The notes under the pieces are model-generated. The model was not told the DNA's origin. It saw only the letters and a list, made by a program, of their open reading frames with translations, and ran no database searches. The position numbers were made by a program, and so were the translations under genes. Shown here one piece after another: positions 34,298 to 42,528 of a stretch of DNA of 64,000 nt. How positions within the stretch are numbered: position 1 is the first letter of the stretch; each line of letters starts with the position of its first letter. Source of the stretch: CAVTQZ01 sp963737015 (lineage in GTDB: Bacteria; Actinomycetota; Acidimicrobiia; Acidimicrobiales; UBA8190); the NCBI GenBank assembly GCA_963737015.1, contig CAVTQZ010000001.1, forward strand, positions 186,001 through 250,000. The letters are read 5' to 3'.

Positions 34298-35959
34298 TCA
34301 CGAACCGACTTGTGAGTGAAGGGTGCGGCTCACCTGACCACAGGTCGAATCGGACCTCTGCGCGACGGCCGGGCCCGGGTAGTCGGAAGCCGAGAGGGCG
34401 GGTACCTGCCAGGCTCCCGCCGCCGACCTGATGACGTTTTCCGCCAGTTGCAGGAACTGGTTTTCGCCGACCGGGCGGCGATCGAGAACCTGAGCGACGA
34501 TCTTGTCGTCGGGCGCCGTGGTGAGAAGGCCTCCGTGGAACGCGGGAACCACGACCGAGGCAAACGGGAGCCGACCTCCTTCCGGAGTCACCGTTGCGTC
34601 CGCCAGAGGCAACAGCGCGAACTGACGAACTCCCGCTATCGGACACGTCATCGCCTTTTCGAGCAGAGGCGCTTCACGGTCGACCGAGGTGAGGAACGGG
34701 CTGTCGGGCGAAAGATCCACCGGCGAAACCGACTGGAAGGCGCCCCCGAGGAGCTGCATCGCTTCGCGTGTTGCTACACCCCAGCCACTCGCCGTTGCAG
34801 TCGGGTACGACACGCGTCCAGGGGCCACGAGGGGGCTCGCCATCACGAGCGTCGACACGGGCGCGCTCGGCTCGGCGAGAAGAGCCGTCTTCGCGACGAG
34901 AGATCCCTCGCTCTCTGCGACGACGGCGACTCTATCCCCGGTCCGTCGATGCAGCACCGCGACTTGAGCGATCAGCAGCTTTTCGAGCCTCGCGAGCGGC
35001 TTCACCGTGTCGGCGCTTCTGTAGCGAAGCGGGTCTCCCGCTGAGTCGAGCCCGCGGTAGGAGAACGGTTCCTCCAGGAAATTGCCCGGGATCGGATGTA
35101 TCTCCTTCCCGCTCCAAGTCGAGCCGTAGCCGGAGACCACGAGAACCGGAGGCCCGGTCTCCCTGGCAGCGGGAGAGAGAACGCTCGTCGCCTGGTATCT
35201 CGGGCGGGCATGGACGAACCCGAGGACGGTTCCTCCGATCACTATGCCGACGAGCGCGGCGAGTGCCACAGGTACCACCGGAACGAGATGACGCGCCGGC
35301 CTCCGGTCGACCACCCCGTGCACGAGACCGACCCACGACCACGCGTTGAACAAACCGGTCAACGCGGCTATGAGCGGCCACAGCCCTTCCGGGGCGGCGG
35401 TCATCACCGCCGTCGATACCGTGAGAACCACAAAGGTGAAGGCGACCCATCCGATCGCCCTCAGGGAAACGCTACGGCGCCACCAGTCGCCGCTTACAGC
35501 GACGGGGTGCACCAGGAGTGCGACGAGGAGAGCTGCGGGGACCGCTGCGAGGAACAACCACGAGACCGGTACCGCGGCGATGCCGAAGAGCAATGCGACG
35601 CTCGGCGCCAGAAGCACCGTGGCGAGGGCGGTCGAGAGAATCCCCTTCGACACGAGACTGCGTCCGCACGGACGTGCGAGGTGCCCGGGCCAGGCGAGCG
35701 ATACGGACACAGCGGTCAACAGGCCCCTCACGGCGAGCATCGCCACGATCTCCGCGACGAAGGCCGCCCACGAATTGTGGTACACGCTTATCCAGCGAAG
35801 ATCCTCGAATACCCCGAACGGCGCGATGGCGCTCGCTTGCGGTGCAAGGTCGGGTCGGGCCCCGTGATCGAAGCCCATGACGAGCCCGGCCTCGATCAGG
35901 TTCAGGGACACACAAAGGGCGAAGAGCTTCCACCACGCAGAAAGGTCCCGCCACCTCAT
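34298..35959 (-). CDS. Membrane protein with C-terminal alpha/beta-hydrolase-like domain
   Basis: 553 residues. The first ~260 contain about seven membrane helices. The remainder looks like a lipase-fold domain: VLVVSGYGSTWSG (strand plus oxyanion-type loop), RVAVVAESEGSLVAKTALL, where A-E-S-E-G stands in the place of the G-x-S-x-G elbow, then VMASPLVAPGRVSY and a late VVPAFHGGLL with a His. A membrane-tethered lipase/esterase or acyltransferase is plausible, but I do not recognise a named family. It follows the flippase-like gene after 42 bases on the same strand. Confidence 0.65.
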   Translation of the reverse strand: MRWRDLSAWWKLFALCVSLNLIEAGLVMGFDHGARPDLAPQASAIAPFGVFEDLRWISVYHNSWAAFVAEIVAMLAVRGLLTAVSVSLAWPGHLARPCGRSLVSKGILSTALATVLLAPSVALLFGIAAVPVSWLFLAAVPAALLVALLVHPVAVSGDWWRRSVSLRAIGWVAFTFVVLTVSTAVMTAAPEGLWPLIAALTGLFNAWSWVGLVHGVVDRRPARHLVPVVPVALAALVGIVIGGTVLGFVHARPRYQATSVLSPAARETGPPVLVVSGYGSTWSGKEIHPIPGNFLEEPFSYRGLDSAGDPLRYRSADTVKPLARLEKLLIAQVAVLHRRTGDRVAVVAESEGSLVAKTALLAEPSAPVSTLVMASPLVAPGRVSYPTATASGWGVATREAMQLLGGAFQSVSPVDLSPDSPFLTSVDREAPLLEKAMTCPIAGVRQFALLPLADATVTPEGGRLPFASVVVPAFHGGLLTTAPDDKIVAQVLDRRPVGENQFLQLAENVIRSAAGAWQVPALSASDYPGPAVAQRSDSTCGQVSRTLHSQVGS

Positions 35960-36001
35960 CGTCCCTCGGTCGACGCCATCGCAGCTTCTTCCGGTGCTTC
36001 G

Positions 36002-37183
36002 TCATCTTCTGTGTCCCCGGAGCGCGCTCGTCTGCGCGCCATCGGACTCGAGGTTCTCGGGACATCCTTCACACGGCGAGGGTTCGGGCAGCAGAAGTCG
36101 AGGCTCCATACCGGGATCGACGGTCGCCTTCCCGTCGTGACGGTGAAAAGCCCACGGGTGCGCGCGTGCGCCTCGGACGCCTTTTCGCTGGAGGAGGTCG
36201 AGCGACACCCAAACCGACCAGCCGATCGGCACGAGAGCCCAGAAACTGATGAAGCGGTAGACGATCACCACTGCGATCGCCTGCTCGGTCGGCACACCGT
36301 ACGCGTGCAACAACGCTCCGAGGCTCCCCTCCACGACCCCGAGACCGCCGGGAGTTATCGGGAGGACTGCCGCTATCTGAGTAACCCCGTAGATGACGAA
36401 GATCCCGCGCCAGGGAACGTGCACGCCGAGTGCCAGCAGGCTCATGATCAGGACGGCGCAGTCGTACAGCCAGTTCAGGAGTGCGAACACGAGGATCTCG
36501 GCCCAACCAGCGGGGCTCAGGTGGACCGCCTCGATGCGCTTCACGAGCGTCTCCGTGGACCGCGTGAGCCACCTTCCCCCGGGGATGGATCCGAGCGCGT
36601 GGCGCAAGCTCTCTACTAGACGCCTCACCGGCCGGGTGTACCTGAGGGGATAGACGAGCAAGGCGGCCACGGGGATCATCGCAAGGACGAGCGCCCCCCA
36701 CCTGAGACCCGCAACAGGACCGCGGTTGCCTGCGAGCCATATGCCGCCGGCCACGACGACGAAAAGAGCGAAGCTCGAGACGGCGCCGGCGACGAGGAAC
36801 ACCCAGACTCGCAGGAACCGATCGACGCCGCGCCTTTTCAATTGGCCGAAGACCCAGGCCGCCGCCCATGCCACCCCGCCTGGGAGCGTCGCGGCGACGG
36901 CGTTGCCGGCCACCGTGATCTCGATCATCGTCCTGAGCGGAAGCCACACGCCGCCGGCTCTCAGTAGACCGCGTTGGATCCTCGCGAAGACGACCATCGA
37001 AGCCATCTCGAAGAGCACTGCGGCCCCGAGCCACCGCAACTGTGCTCGTTGGACAAGCCCCCACGCCTCCTGGATTTCGTTCGCACGCGCAGCGAGGAAG
37101 TAGATGGCGAGCGCGATCATCGTGAGCGAGGCCGCCGCTCGGAACGCTCGACGCAGCTGCCTCCGCCGCAGTTTCTCCATCAT
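36002..37183 (-). CDS. Lysylphosphatidylglycerol synthase TM-region/UPF0104-like flippase protein
   Basis: 393 residues with eight or so helices. The central signatures ITVAGNAVAATLPGGVAWAAAWVFGQLKRRG and the late ITQIAAVLPITPGGLGVVEGSLGALLHAYGV-type segment (TPGGLGVVEG) are the two family motifs of the MprF-type flippase domain (DUF2156-less). Stand-alone members move or modify polyprenyl or phospholipid intermediates. The ~60-residue cytoplasmic tail holds a CEGCPENL segment with paired Cys. Substrate unknown. Confidence 0.85.
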   Translation of the reverse strand: MMEKLRRRQLRRAFRAAASLTMIALAIYFLAARANEIQEAWGLVQRAQLRWLGAAVLFEMASMVVFARIQRGLLRAGGVWLPLRTMIEITVAGNAVAATLPGGVAWAAAWVFGQLKRRGVDRFLRVWVFLVAGAVSSFALFVVVAGGIWLAGNRGPVAGLRWGALVLAMIPVAALLVYPLRYTRPVRRLVESLRHALGSIPGGRWLTRSTETLVKRIEAVHLSPAGWAEILVFALLNWLYDCAVLIMSLLALGVHVPWRGIFVIYGVTQIAAVLPITPGGLGVVEGSLGALLHAYGVPTEQAIAVVIVYRFISFWALVPIGWSVWVSLDLLQRKGVRGARAHPWAFHRHDGKATVDPGMEPRLLLPEPSPCEGCPENLESDGAQTSALRGHRR

Positions 37184-37226
37184 CTAACTCAACAGGCTAG
37201 GGCCAGCGCCTCTTTCCGCCCGCACT

Positions 37227-37910
37227 TCAAGAACCAAGTTGGGCCTTGAGGTCGGAGAGCTCGGCGCGAAGGGCGGACACTTCGCGCCTCAGCTCGAGCA
37301 GTTCCCGTTCGAGCGCAGAAGTGCGGTCGTCTTGTGGCGCGCGCCGGACGCTCAAGTCCTGGCGACTCGGCTCGGCGGTCTCCGCGGCGACATGGTCCTG
37401 AGCCCCGCCTTCCCCGCCGAGCAGATGGGCGAAACGATCCTCCTTCTGTCCCGCGCGTCGGCCGAGCCGCCTGACCAGCGGCTTCTCTCTTTCGCCGAGA
37501 CGCTCGAGCTCGCGCTCGAGGTCGACGAGGCCGTCGAAACGCTCCATCCGCTCGGTACGGGTTCTCAGCTCACCGGGTGTCTGTGGCCCGCGCAACATGA
37601 GTATCGACAAGAGCGCGAGCTGTCTCGTGTCGACCCCGAGGGCCTCCGACAAGGTGTGGGCGTATCGGATCGCGGACCGGCCGTGAGAAGGATGCACGAA
37701 TCGCGCGAGACCCTTCGCCTTGGCAGATGTGACGGCCTCCTCGACGGTGTGCTCCTCATAGGAGACGACCGGATCTCGATTGGAGCTCTGGTTGCAGGCG
37801 AGCGCGAGAGCGTTGAGGGTCAGCGGATACTGCTGCGGGGTCGTGAGCTCCTTCTCCACGAGACAGCCGAGTACTCGAAGCTCCTCCTCCGACAGGGCCG
37901 GAACGCTCAA
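37227..37910 (-). CDS. YceH/UPF0502 (DUF480) family protein
   Basis: About 227 residues from a TTG at 37910, chosen because homologues begin just before SVPALSEEELRVLGCLVEKE. Two tandem winged-helix domains: PLTLNALALACNQSSNRDPV with the YTVEEAV-like segment, then LGVDTRQLALLSILMLRGPQTPGELRTRTERM. The C-terminal ~60 residues are a coiled coil (LERELLELRREVSALRAELS). Known in E. coli as YceH without firm function; a DNA-binding regulator is inferred. It begins 13 bases after the Fur stop, so the two are an operon. Confidence 0.85.
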   Translation of the reverse strand: MSVPALSEEELRVLGCLVEKELTTPQQYPLTLNALALACNQSSNRDPVVSYEEHTVEEAVTSAKAKGLARFVHPSHGRSAIRYAHTLSEALGVDTRQLALLSILMLRGPQTPGELRTRTERMERFDGLVDLERELERLGEREKPLVRRLGRRAGQKEDRFAHLLGGEGGAQDHVAAETAEPSRQDLSVRRAPQDDRTSALERELLELRREVSALRAELSDLKAQLGS

Positions 37911-37923
37911 GCCAAGACCATGC

Positions 37924-38397
37924 TCAGGCTTCCGAGCAAGATCTGCAGCGCCCGAAGATCGCGAAGTGACGAGGATCGATCGTGAAGCCGAGCCGGTTCC
38001 GGGCGGCGCGCGCGAGGCCCCGGAACATCTCGTCGGGCGCTTCGAGGGTCGCTCCGCATCCCTCGCACATGAGATGGGAATGGGCGAAGGCAGCAAGCTG
38101 ATACGTCGCTGGACCGTGACCCAGGTGGGAGTGCACGACCACGCCGAGGCGCTGGAGGTCCTCGAGGTTGCGGTAGATGGTGGATATGTGGACGTCGGGA
38201 GCGCGTGAGCTCACGGCCTCTGCGAGTTCCTCGGCGCTCATGTGGCCCCCCGACTCGAAGAGCACCTCGAGGAGGATCCTGCGCGAGGTGGTGGCCCGCC
38301 CCCCGCGTGCGCGCACGAGCGCGAGGACGTCGTCCACCGATGTGACCAGCGGTTTGCTGCGCTCGGCCGGAGCGAGAGGTCTGCTCATCTGCTCCAA
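37924..38397 (-). CDS. Fur-family metalloregulator
   Basis: 157 residues. Winged helix (residues ~20-95; TTSRRILLEVLFESGGHMSAEEL, ISTIYRNLEDLQRLGVV) and dimerisation domain with metal sites: HSHLMCEGCG (H106, H108, C111, C114) and CRSC (C151, C154), the structural zinc pair. Iron, zinc or peroxide sensing cannot be told apart by eye. Upstream lies an inverted repeat suited to autoregulation. Coding continues into yceH. Confidence 0.92.
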   Translation of the reverse strand: MEQMSRPLAPAERSKPLVTSVDDVLALVRARGGRATTSRRILLEVLFESGGHMSAEELAEAVSSRAPDVHISTIYRNLEDLQRLGVVVHSHLGHGPATYQLAAFAHSHLMCEGCGATLEAPDEMFRGLARAARNRLGFTIDPRHFAIFGRCRSCSEA

Positions 38398-38432
38398 CGC
38401 TACCTGCGGACCGTCAGCGTCAGCCGGTCATT

Positions 38433-38447
38433 TGCGATTGCTTCGCA
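38433..38447. promoter_or_regulatory. Candidate Fur-family operator (TGCGA-N5-TCGCA)
   Basis: Perfect 5-base arms around TTGCT, flanked by further T/A bases (ATT...ATTT), centred about 43 bases before the Fur start in the 75-base gap between the Liv operon end and fur. Position and symmetry suggest the regulator binds its own promoter. Inferred. Confidence 0.45.
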
Positions 38448-38472
38448 TTTAGCGGTGTTCGCGCGGGTGGAG

Positions 38473-40224
38473 TCAGGCGTTGGAGCCCGAGCGGGCGATC
38501 GCGGTGTCTTCGGTCCCCAGATACGACGCGATCACCGCGGGATGCGCGAGAACTTCGCCGGATGTGCCCTCGGCTATGACGCCGCCGAGTTCCAGGGCGA
38601 CCATGCGGTCACAGAGTCCGCTCAACATCGGCATGTCGTGCTCGATGATCAAAACAGAGCATCCGGTCTGGTCCCTCACCCTACGCAGGAGCGGACCGAG
38701 CGCTTCAGTCTCCTTCTGAGCGATACCCGCTGAGGGCTCGTCGAGCATCAGGACCTCTGGATCCTGAGCCATGATGCACGACAGGTCGACGATTCGTCGC
38801 GTGCCCGTGGAGAGCTCGCCGGTCAATTTCTCCCGGTAGGCGCCCAGGCCCATGAGCTCGATGAGATCGTCCACCACCGTCATTGCGGCGAGCTCCGACT
38901 CGTAGGACGCCGGGAGCTGGAGAGCGGCGGCGAACATGTCGCGGTTTTGCAGATGCCTCTCACGAGCGAGGGCGATCGTCTCTGCGACCGTCAGAGTGGG
39001 GAAGAGAAGTGCGTCCTGGAAGGACCTACCGAGGGCGCCCTTGGCCCGAAGGTTGGGGGGCCAGTCCGAGACGTCGACGCCGCGCAGGATCACGCGTCCC
39101 TGGTCGATCTCCAAGAAGCCTGAGATGCAGTCCATGAGGGTGGTCTTCCCCGCACCGTTGTGCCCGATGAGACCCACGATCTCGCCCTTGCGCACGGTCA
39201 GGTCGACGTGGTCCACGGCGGTGATCCCGCCGAAGGGCTTCACCACCCCCCGGCATTCGAGCACCGGCTTCGCTCCAGGATCCACCTTGGAGCCGGTGTC
39301 GGGCTCGGGCACCGCGGACCCATCGGGCTCCGGCGGCTTTAGGAGCATGGACCCGCCTTCTGACGAAGACCCGTCGACCTTGTTCGCGGAAACCGCGCTC
39401 GAAAGGTCCACGGCCGAGGCGCCCGCGATGAAGACGGATCGCAAGATGTCGGGCCTCTCGAGTAGTTCGGCGGTCGGTCCTTCGAAGCGGACCTCGCCCT
39501 TCTCCATGAACGCCGCACGCTTGGCGATGTTGAGGGCCACGTTCACAGACTGTTCGACGATCACGATCGTCGTCCCACGCCTGTGTACCTCCTCGACGAC
39601 CTCGAGCAGCTGCCCCACGACGGTGGGAGCCAGTCCGAGCGAGAGCTCGTCGATCATGAGCAGTTCGGGCCGTGTCATGAGCGCCGATCCGAGGGCCAGC
39701 ATCTGCTGCTCGCCCCCCGAGAGGTTCCCGGCCATCTGATTGGAGCGCTGACGGAGGATCGGGAACAGTCGAGAGCACCTCTTCGCGCGGCCGCTTCCAC
39801 TCGTGCCGTGTCGTCGCGGATGAGCCACGCGGCCATGCTTCAGGTTTTCCGCGACGGAAAGCGTCGGGAACACTCCCTTTCCGCCGGGCATCATGGAGAT
39901 CCCGCGGCGGGCCGTCACGTCTGCAGGGACCTTCGTGATGTCGTCGCCTTTGAACAAGACCGTGCCGCGCTTGGGACGGACGAGCCCGCAGATGCCCTTC
40001 AACAACGTGGACTTACCTGCGCCGTTCGTGCCCAGGAGGGCGACCAGTTCTCCCTCTGCCACATCGAAGTCGACACCGAAGAGGATCTGCACCGACCCGT
40101 AGGACATGTCGATGCCTTTGCAAGCGAGGAGCTTCCCGTCGGCGCTCGGCTCGATGACTGTGGTAGCCGCGGGGTCAGTCCGTGAGTCGCCGGGTGCGGT
40201 CGTGAAGGTCCATGTGCTGCTCAC
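38473..40224 (-). CDS. Fused LivF-LivG ATPases of a branched-chain amino acid/amide ABC transporter
   Basis: 583 residues holding two complete ATPases. The N-terminal half is LivF-like (Walker A GTNGAGKST at 65-73, LSGGEQQMLALG, LLMIDELSLGLAP). The C-terminal half is LivG-like (GHNGAGKTT, GELSTGTRRIVDLSCIMA as a diverged signature, VLMLDEPSAGI). A ~60-residue Ser/Pro/Asp linker joins them. Between AENLK and LFPILRQR the reading frame is anomalous: residues ~125-150 fit the family only if three single extra bases between 39778 and 39837 are skipped. The frame is restored afterwards, so the gene stays open. The GTG start overlaps the LivM stop (GTGA). Confidence 0.9.
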   Translation of the reverse strand: MSSTWTFTTAPGDSRTDPAATTVIEPSADGKLLACKGIDMSYGSVQILFGVDFDVAEGELVALLGTNGAGKSTLLKGICGLVRPKRGTVLFKGDDITKVPADVTARRGISMMPGGKGVFPTLSVAENLKHGRVAHPRRHGTSGSGRAKRCSRLFPILRQRSNQMAGNLSGGEQQMLALGSALMTRPELLMIDELSLGLAPTVVGQLLEVVEEVHRRGTTIVIVEQSVNVALNIAKRAAFMEKGEVRFEGPTAELLERPDILRSVFIAGASAVDLSSAVSANKVDGSSSEGGSMLLKPPEPDGSAVPEPDTGSKVDPGAKPVLECRGVVKPFGGITAVDHVDLTVRKGEIVGLIGHNGAGKTTLMDCISGFLEIDQGRVILRGVDVSDWPPNLRAKGALGRSFQDALLFPTLTVAETIALARERHLQNRDMFAAALQLPASYESELAAMTVVDDLIELMGLGAYREKLTGELSTGTRRIVDLSCIMAQDPEVLMLDEPSAGIAQKETEALGPLLRRVRDQTGCSVLIIEHDMPMLSGLCDRMVALELGGVIAEGTSGEVLAHPAVIASYLGTEDTAIARSGSNA

Positions 40225-41570
40225 GGCCCAGGCTCCTTCACGAGTGCATCGTCTTTTGCCTTTCCGATCACCTCTGTTAGTGAACCGGGCTCTTGAGCTG
40301 CTTCCTCGACGGAACGGCGCGCGCCGTTTCCAGCTGCGAGTGAAGCCAGCAAGTCGCGATCCTCCGGTGCAGCTTCTACGGCCTTTCGCTTGTCTGCCAC
40401 CAGGCTCGGCACGAGGATCCCGCGGCGGTCAGCGACCATTCGGAGCAGCCGGTCGCGGACGTTGTAGACGACCTGGCCGAGTCCGCCCGGGAGCACGGAT
40501 AGAACCCAGAGCAGCGCGGCCCCGCTGATGAGCAGGTGCACCTGACCGAGCGCGGTGATCGACTCGAGGTACTTGAAGCACAGGATGCCGATCAGCGCGC
40601 CCGCGACCGACCCGAGCCCGCCGATCACCGAGTATGCGAAGACCGTGATGCTGTCGACCGGAGGAAAGCTGCCGGGGTTGAGAGCCTGCAGGATGAGTAC
40701 GTCGAGTGCCCCCGCCATCCCGGCGATGACCCCGGCAACCACGAACCCAGCGAGCTTGATGTGAGTCGTGGGAACCGCGGCAGAAGCAGCTGCACGCTCG
40801 TTGTCTTTGATGCCGATGAGGACCCGGCCCGCCCGTGCCTTTCGCAAGCCCACCGTGGCGAGGATCGAGAGGGCCAGGAAACCCAGGCAAACGAGGTACA
40901 TCTCGTATTCGCTGTTCAAGTCGAATCGCTGAAGCAGAAGGGGCCTCGACACCCCTGACGCAGGTATCAGCTGTGGGAGTGTTGCCTGGTTCAGGAAGTA
41001 CTGGTCGAGAGCTATCGCAAGCGCGAGGGTGGTGACCGCAAGGAACAGACCCTTGATGCGCAAGGCGGGAAGTCCGACCAACAGCGCGACAGCTGCTCCC
41101 ACGACACCGGAAACCGCCATCACGAAGAAGAAGTCGGCGTTCCAGTGGGCGACCATGTTGCCCGCGACCAGCCCGGCCACTCCGGCGATCCCGAATTGCC
41201 CGAGGCTGATCTGTCCCGCCCATCCCGTCAGCACGACCAGCGACACGCCGACCATGGCCCAGACCATCGCGAAACCGGCAAGCAGTTGGCTGCTCGGTCC
41301 CCAGCCGTGGGGAACGAAGATGAACGCCGCGGCGAGCGCAATCATGAGGCCCAGCTTGGCAAATCGGACCTCCGGCAGCTTTCGAAGCTCGCTCGGGATC
41401 GGTTTCAGTGTCCCGACCGACGACCACGAAGCTGCTCCGGATTCTTCTGCGCGCGAGAGCTTGCCGGATTGCGCCAGAAGAGCGACCACTATCACGCCCA
41501 GATAGATCGGCCAGATGAGCGCCGGATTACCAGTGGTGTTCCAGCGGACCAACTGCCTCCATGATCCCAA
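40221..41570 (-). CDS. LivM-like permease (probably C-terminal part of a LivH-LivM fusion)
   Basis: 449 residues as read from TTG 41570; about nine membrane helices. VVLTGWAGQISLGQFGIAGVAGLVAGNM and the SVIGGLGSVAGALIG segment are the LivM signatures, and RVLIGIKDNERAAASAAVPTTHIKLAGFVVAG is the typical cytoplasmic coupling loop. The first residues (LVRWNTTGNPALIW) normally continue directly from a LivH ending in GLGIME. Here they are offset by one base near 41557. Either the two permeases are fused and the sequence has an extra base, or they are two overlapping coupled genes. Confidence 0.85.
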   Translation of the reverse strand: MGSWRQLVRWNTTGNPALIWPIYLGVIVVALLAQSGKLSRAEESGAASWSSVGTLKPIPSELRKLPEVRFAKLGLMIALAAAFIFVPHGWGPSSQLLAGFAMVWAMVGVSLVVLTGWAGQISLGQFGIAGVAGLVAGNMVAHWNADFFFVMAVSGVVGAAVALLVGLPALRIKGLFLAVTTLALAIALDQYFLNQATLPQLIPASGVSRPLLLQRFDLNSEYEMYLVCLGFLALSILATVGLRKARAGRVLIGIKDNERAAASAAVPTTHIKLAGFVVAGVIAGMAGALDVLILQALNPGSFPPVDSITVFAYSVIGGLGSVAGALIGILCFKYLESITALGQVHLLISGAALLWVLSVLPGGLGQVVYNVRDRLLRMVADRRGILVPSLVADKRKAVEAAPEDRDLLASLAAGNGARRSVEEAAQEPGSLTEVIGKAKDDALVKEPGP

Positions 41571-42489
41571 GCCCGATGCCCGCGCCGAACGCCAGCGGCA
41601 GCGACTCCATCCGCGCCACCACCGCAGCTGCGAGCATCGGAAGCAGTGTGATCGGACCGTTCGACGCCAGTCCCGGCTTCACCCCCTCGAACGGGGCCGA
41701 AAGCATGTACGTGAGCACCGCCAGCGCCCCTGCGATCATCCACACGATGGTCGCAAGCCGTCGTACAGGGATCCCGAGCAACATGGCGCGGTCACTGTTC
41801 TCGGCGGCAGCGCGCACGGCGATGCCGGCGTGGGTCTTCAGCAGGAACCAAGCGAGGCCGGCGATCACCAAGGGGACGACGGCGACGACGAGGATCTCGG
41901 CGCTGTGAAAGGTGTAGACGTCGATGTGGATCGAGATGTTGAACGGGGGGGAGAATGCGCCCGTCAGTCCGGTGAAGCCTTCATGCTGGGATCCGATGAA
42001 TTCGAACCCACCGAGCACCTGCGCCAAGCCGATGCTTGCGACGAGCAGTATCAATCTCGGGCGGTCTTTGAATCGACGGATGATCCCGACCTCGATCACC
42101 GAGCCCACGATGCCGCCGACGATCACGGCCGCGGGAAGAGCCACCCAGTAGTTGAGGCCGTGGATCTTCACCAGTCCGACGGTCAGCACTCCGACGAGGC
42201 TGCCGAGAGCGCCGTGGGCGAAGTTGATGAACCGGTTCGCCCGGTAGACGAGGATCAGGCCCATCGCACCGAGAGCGTTAACCGATCCGTAGACCACCCC
42301 CACCAAGATGAATCCGATCGGGGCGTGCCGATGGACCCAACCGTGCGAGCCCGTGGCGGCCCATGCGAGGAAGTAGACGACCACGACCGCTCCGATGAGG
42401 AGTGCGGTCCGGGCGCGGTTCGACATCCGGCTCCACAGCTCGAGCGCGGACGCTGCGCGCCGGTTGAACGCGCCGGTGGCGACGCTCAC
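41527..42489 (-). CDS. LivH-like permease (probably N-terminal part of a LivH-LivM fusion)
   Basis: 320 residues with about eight helices, GTG start. The segment VYGSVNALGAMGLILVYRANRFINFAHGALGSLVG is the LivH hallmark, together with LVASIGLAQVLGGFEF and THAGIAVRAAAENSDRAMLLGIPV. It imports branched-chain amino acids, amides or urea-like solutes with LivM. The last eight residues after GLGIME look like a frame error; removing one base gives a 755-residue LivH-LivM fusion, matching the fused ATPases of this operon. Confidence 0.87.
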   Translation of the reverse strand: MSVATGAFNRRAASALELWSRMSNRARTALLIGAVVVVYFLAWAATGSHGWVHRHAPIGFILVGVVYGSVNALGAMGLILVYRANRFINFAHGALGSLVGVLTVGLVKIHGLNYWVALPAAVIVGGIVGSVIEVGIIRRFKDRPRLILLVASIGLAQVLGGFEFIGSQHEGFTGLTGAFSPPFNISIHIDVYTFHSAEILVVAVVPLVIAGLAWFLLKTHAGIAVRAAAENSDRAMLLGIPVRRLATIVWMIAGALAVLTYMLSAPFEGVKPGLASNGPITLLPMLAAAVVARMESLPLAFGAGIGLGIMEAVGPLEHHW

Positions 42490-42528
42490 GACGAGGGGAT
42501 GGGGCAGCCGGGCGGGCCCTTGGGGATG

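Noticed and set aside
33145..34431. Open plus-strand frame of ~428 codons opposite the MFS gene
   Set aside because: Composition is a His/Arg/Asp/Glu-rich mirror of a GC-rich gene; the minus strand encodes a clear transporter with all motifs.
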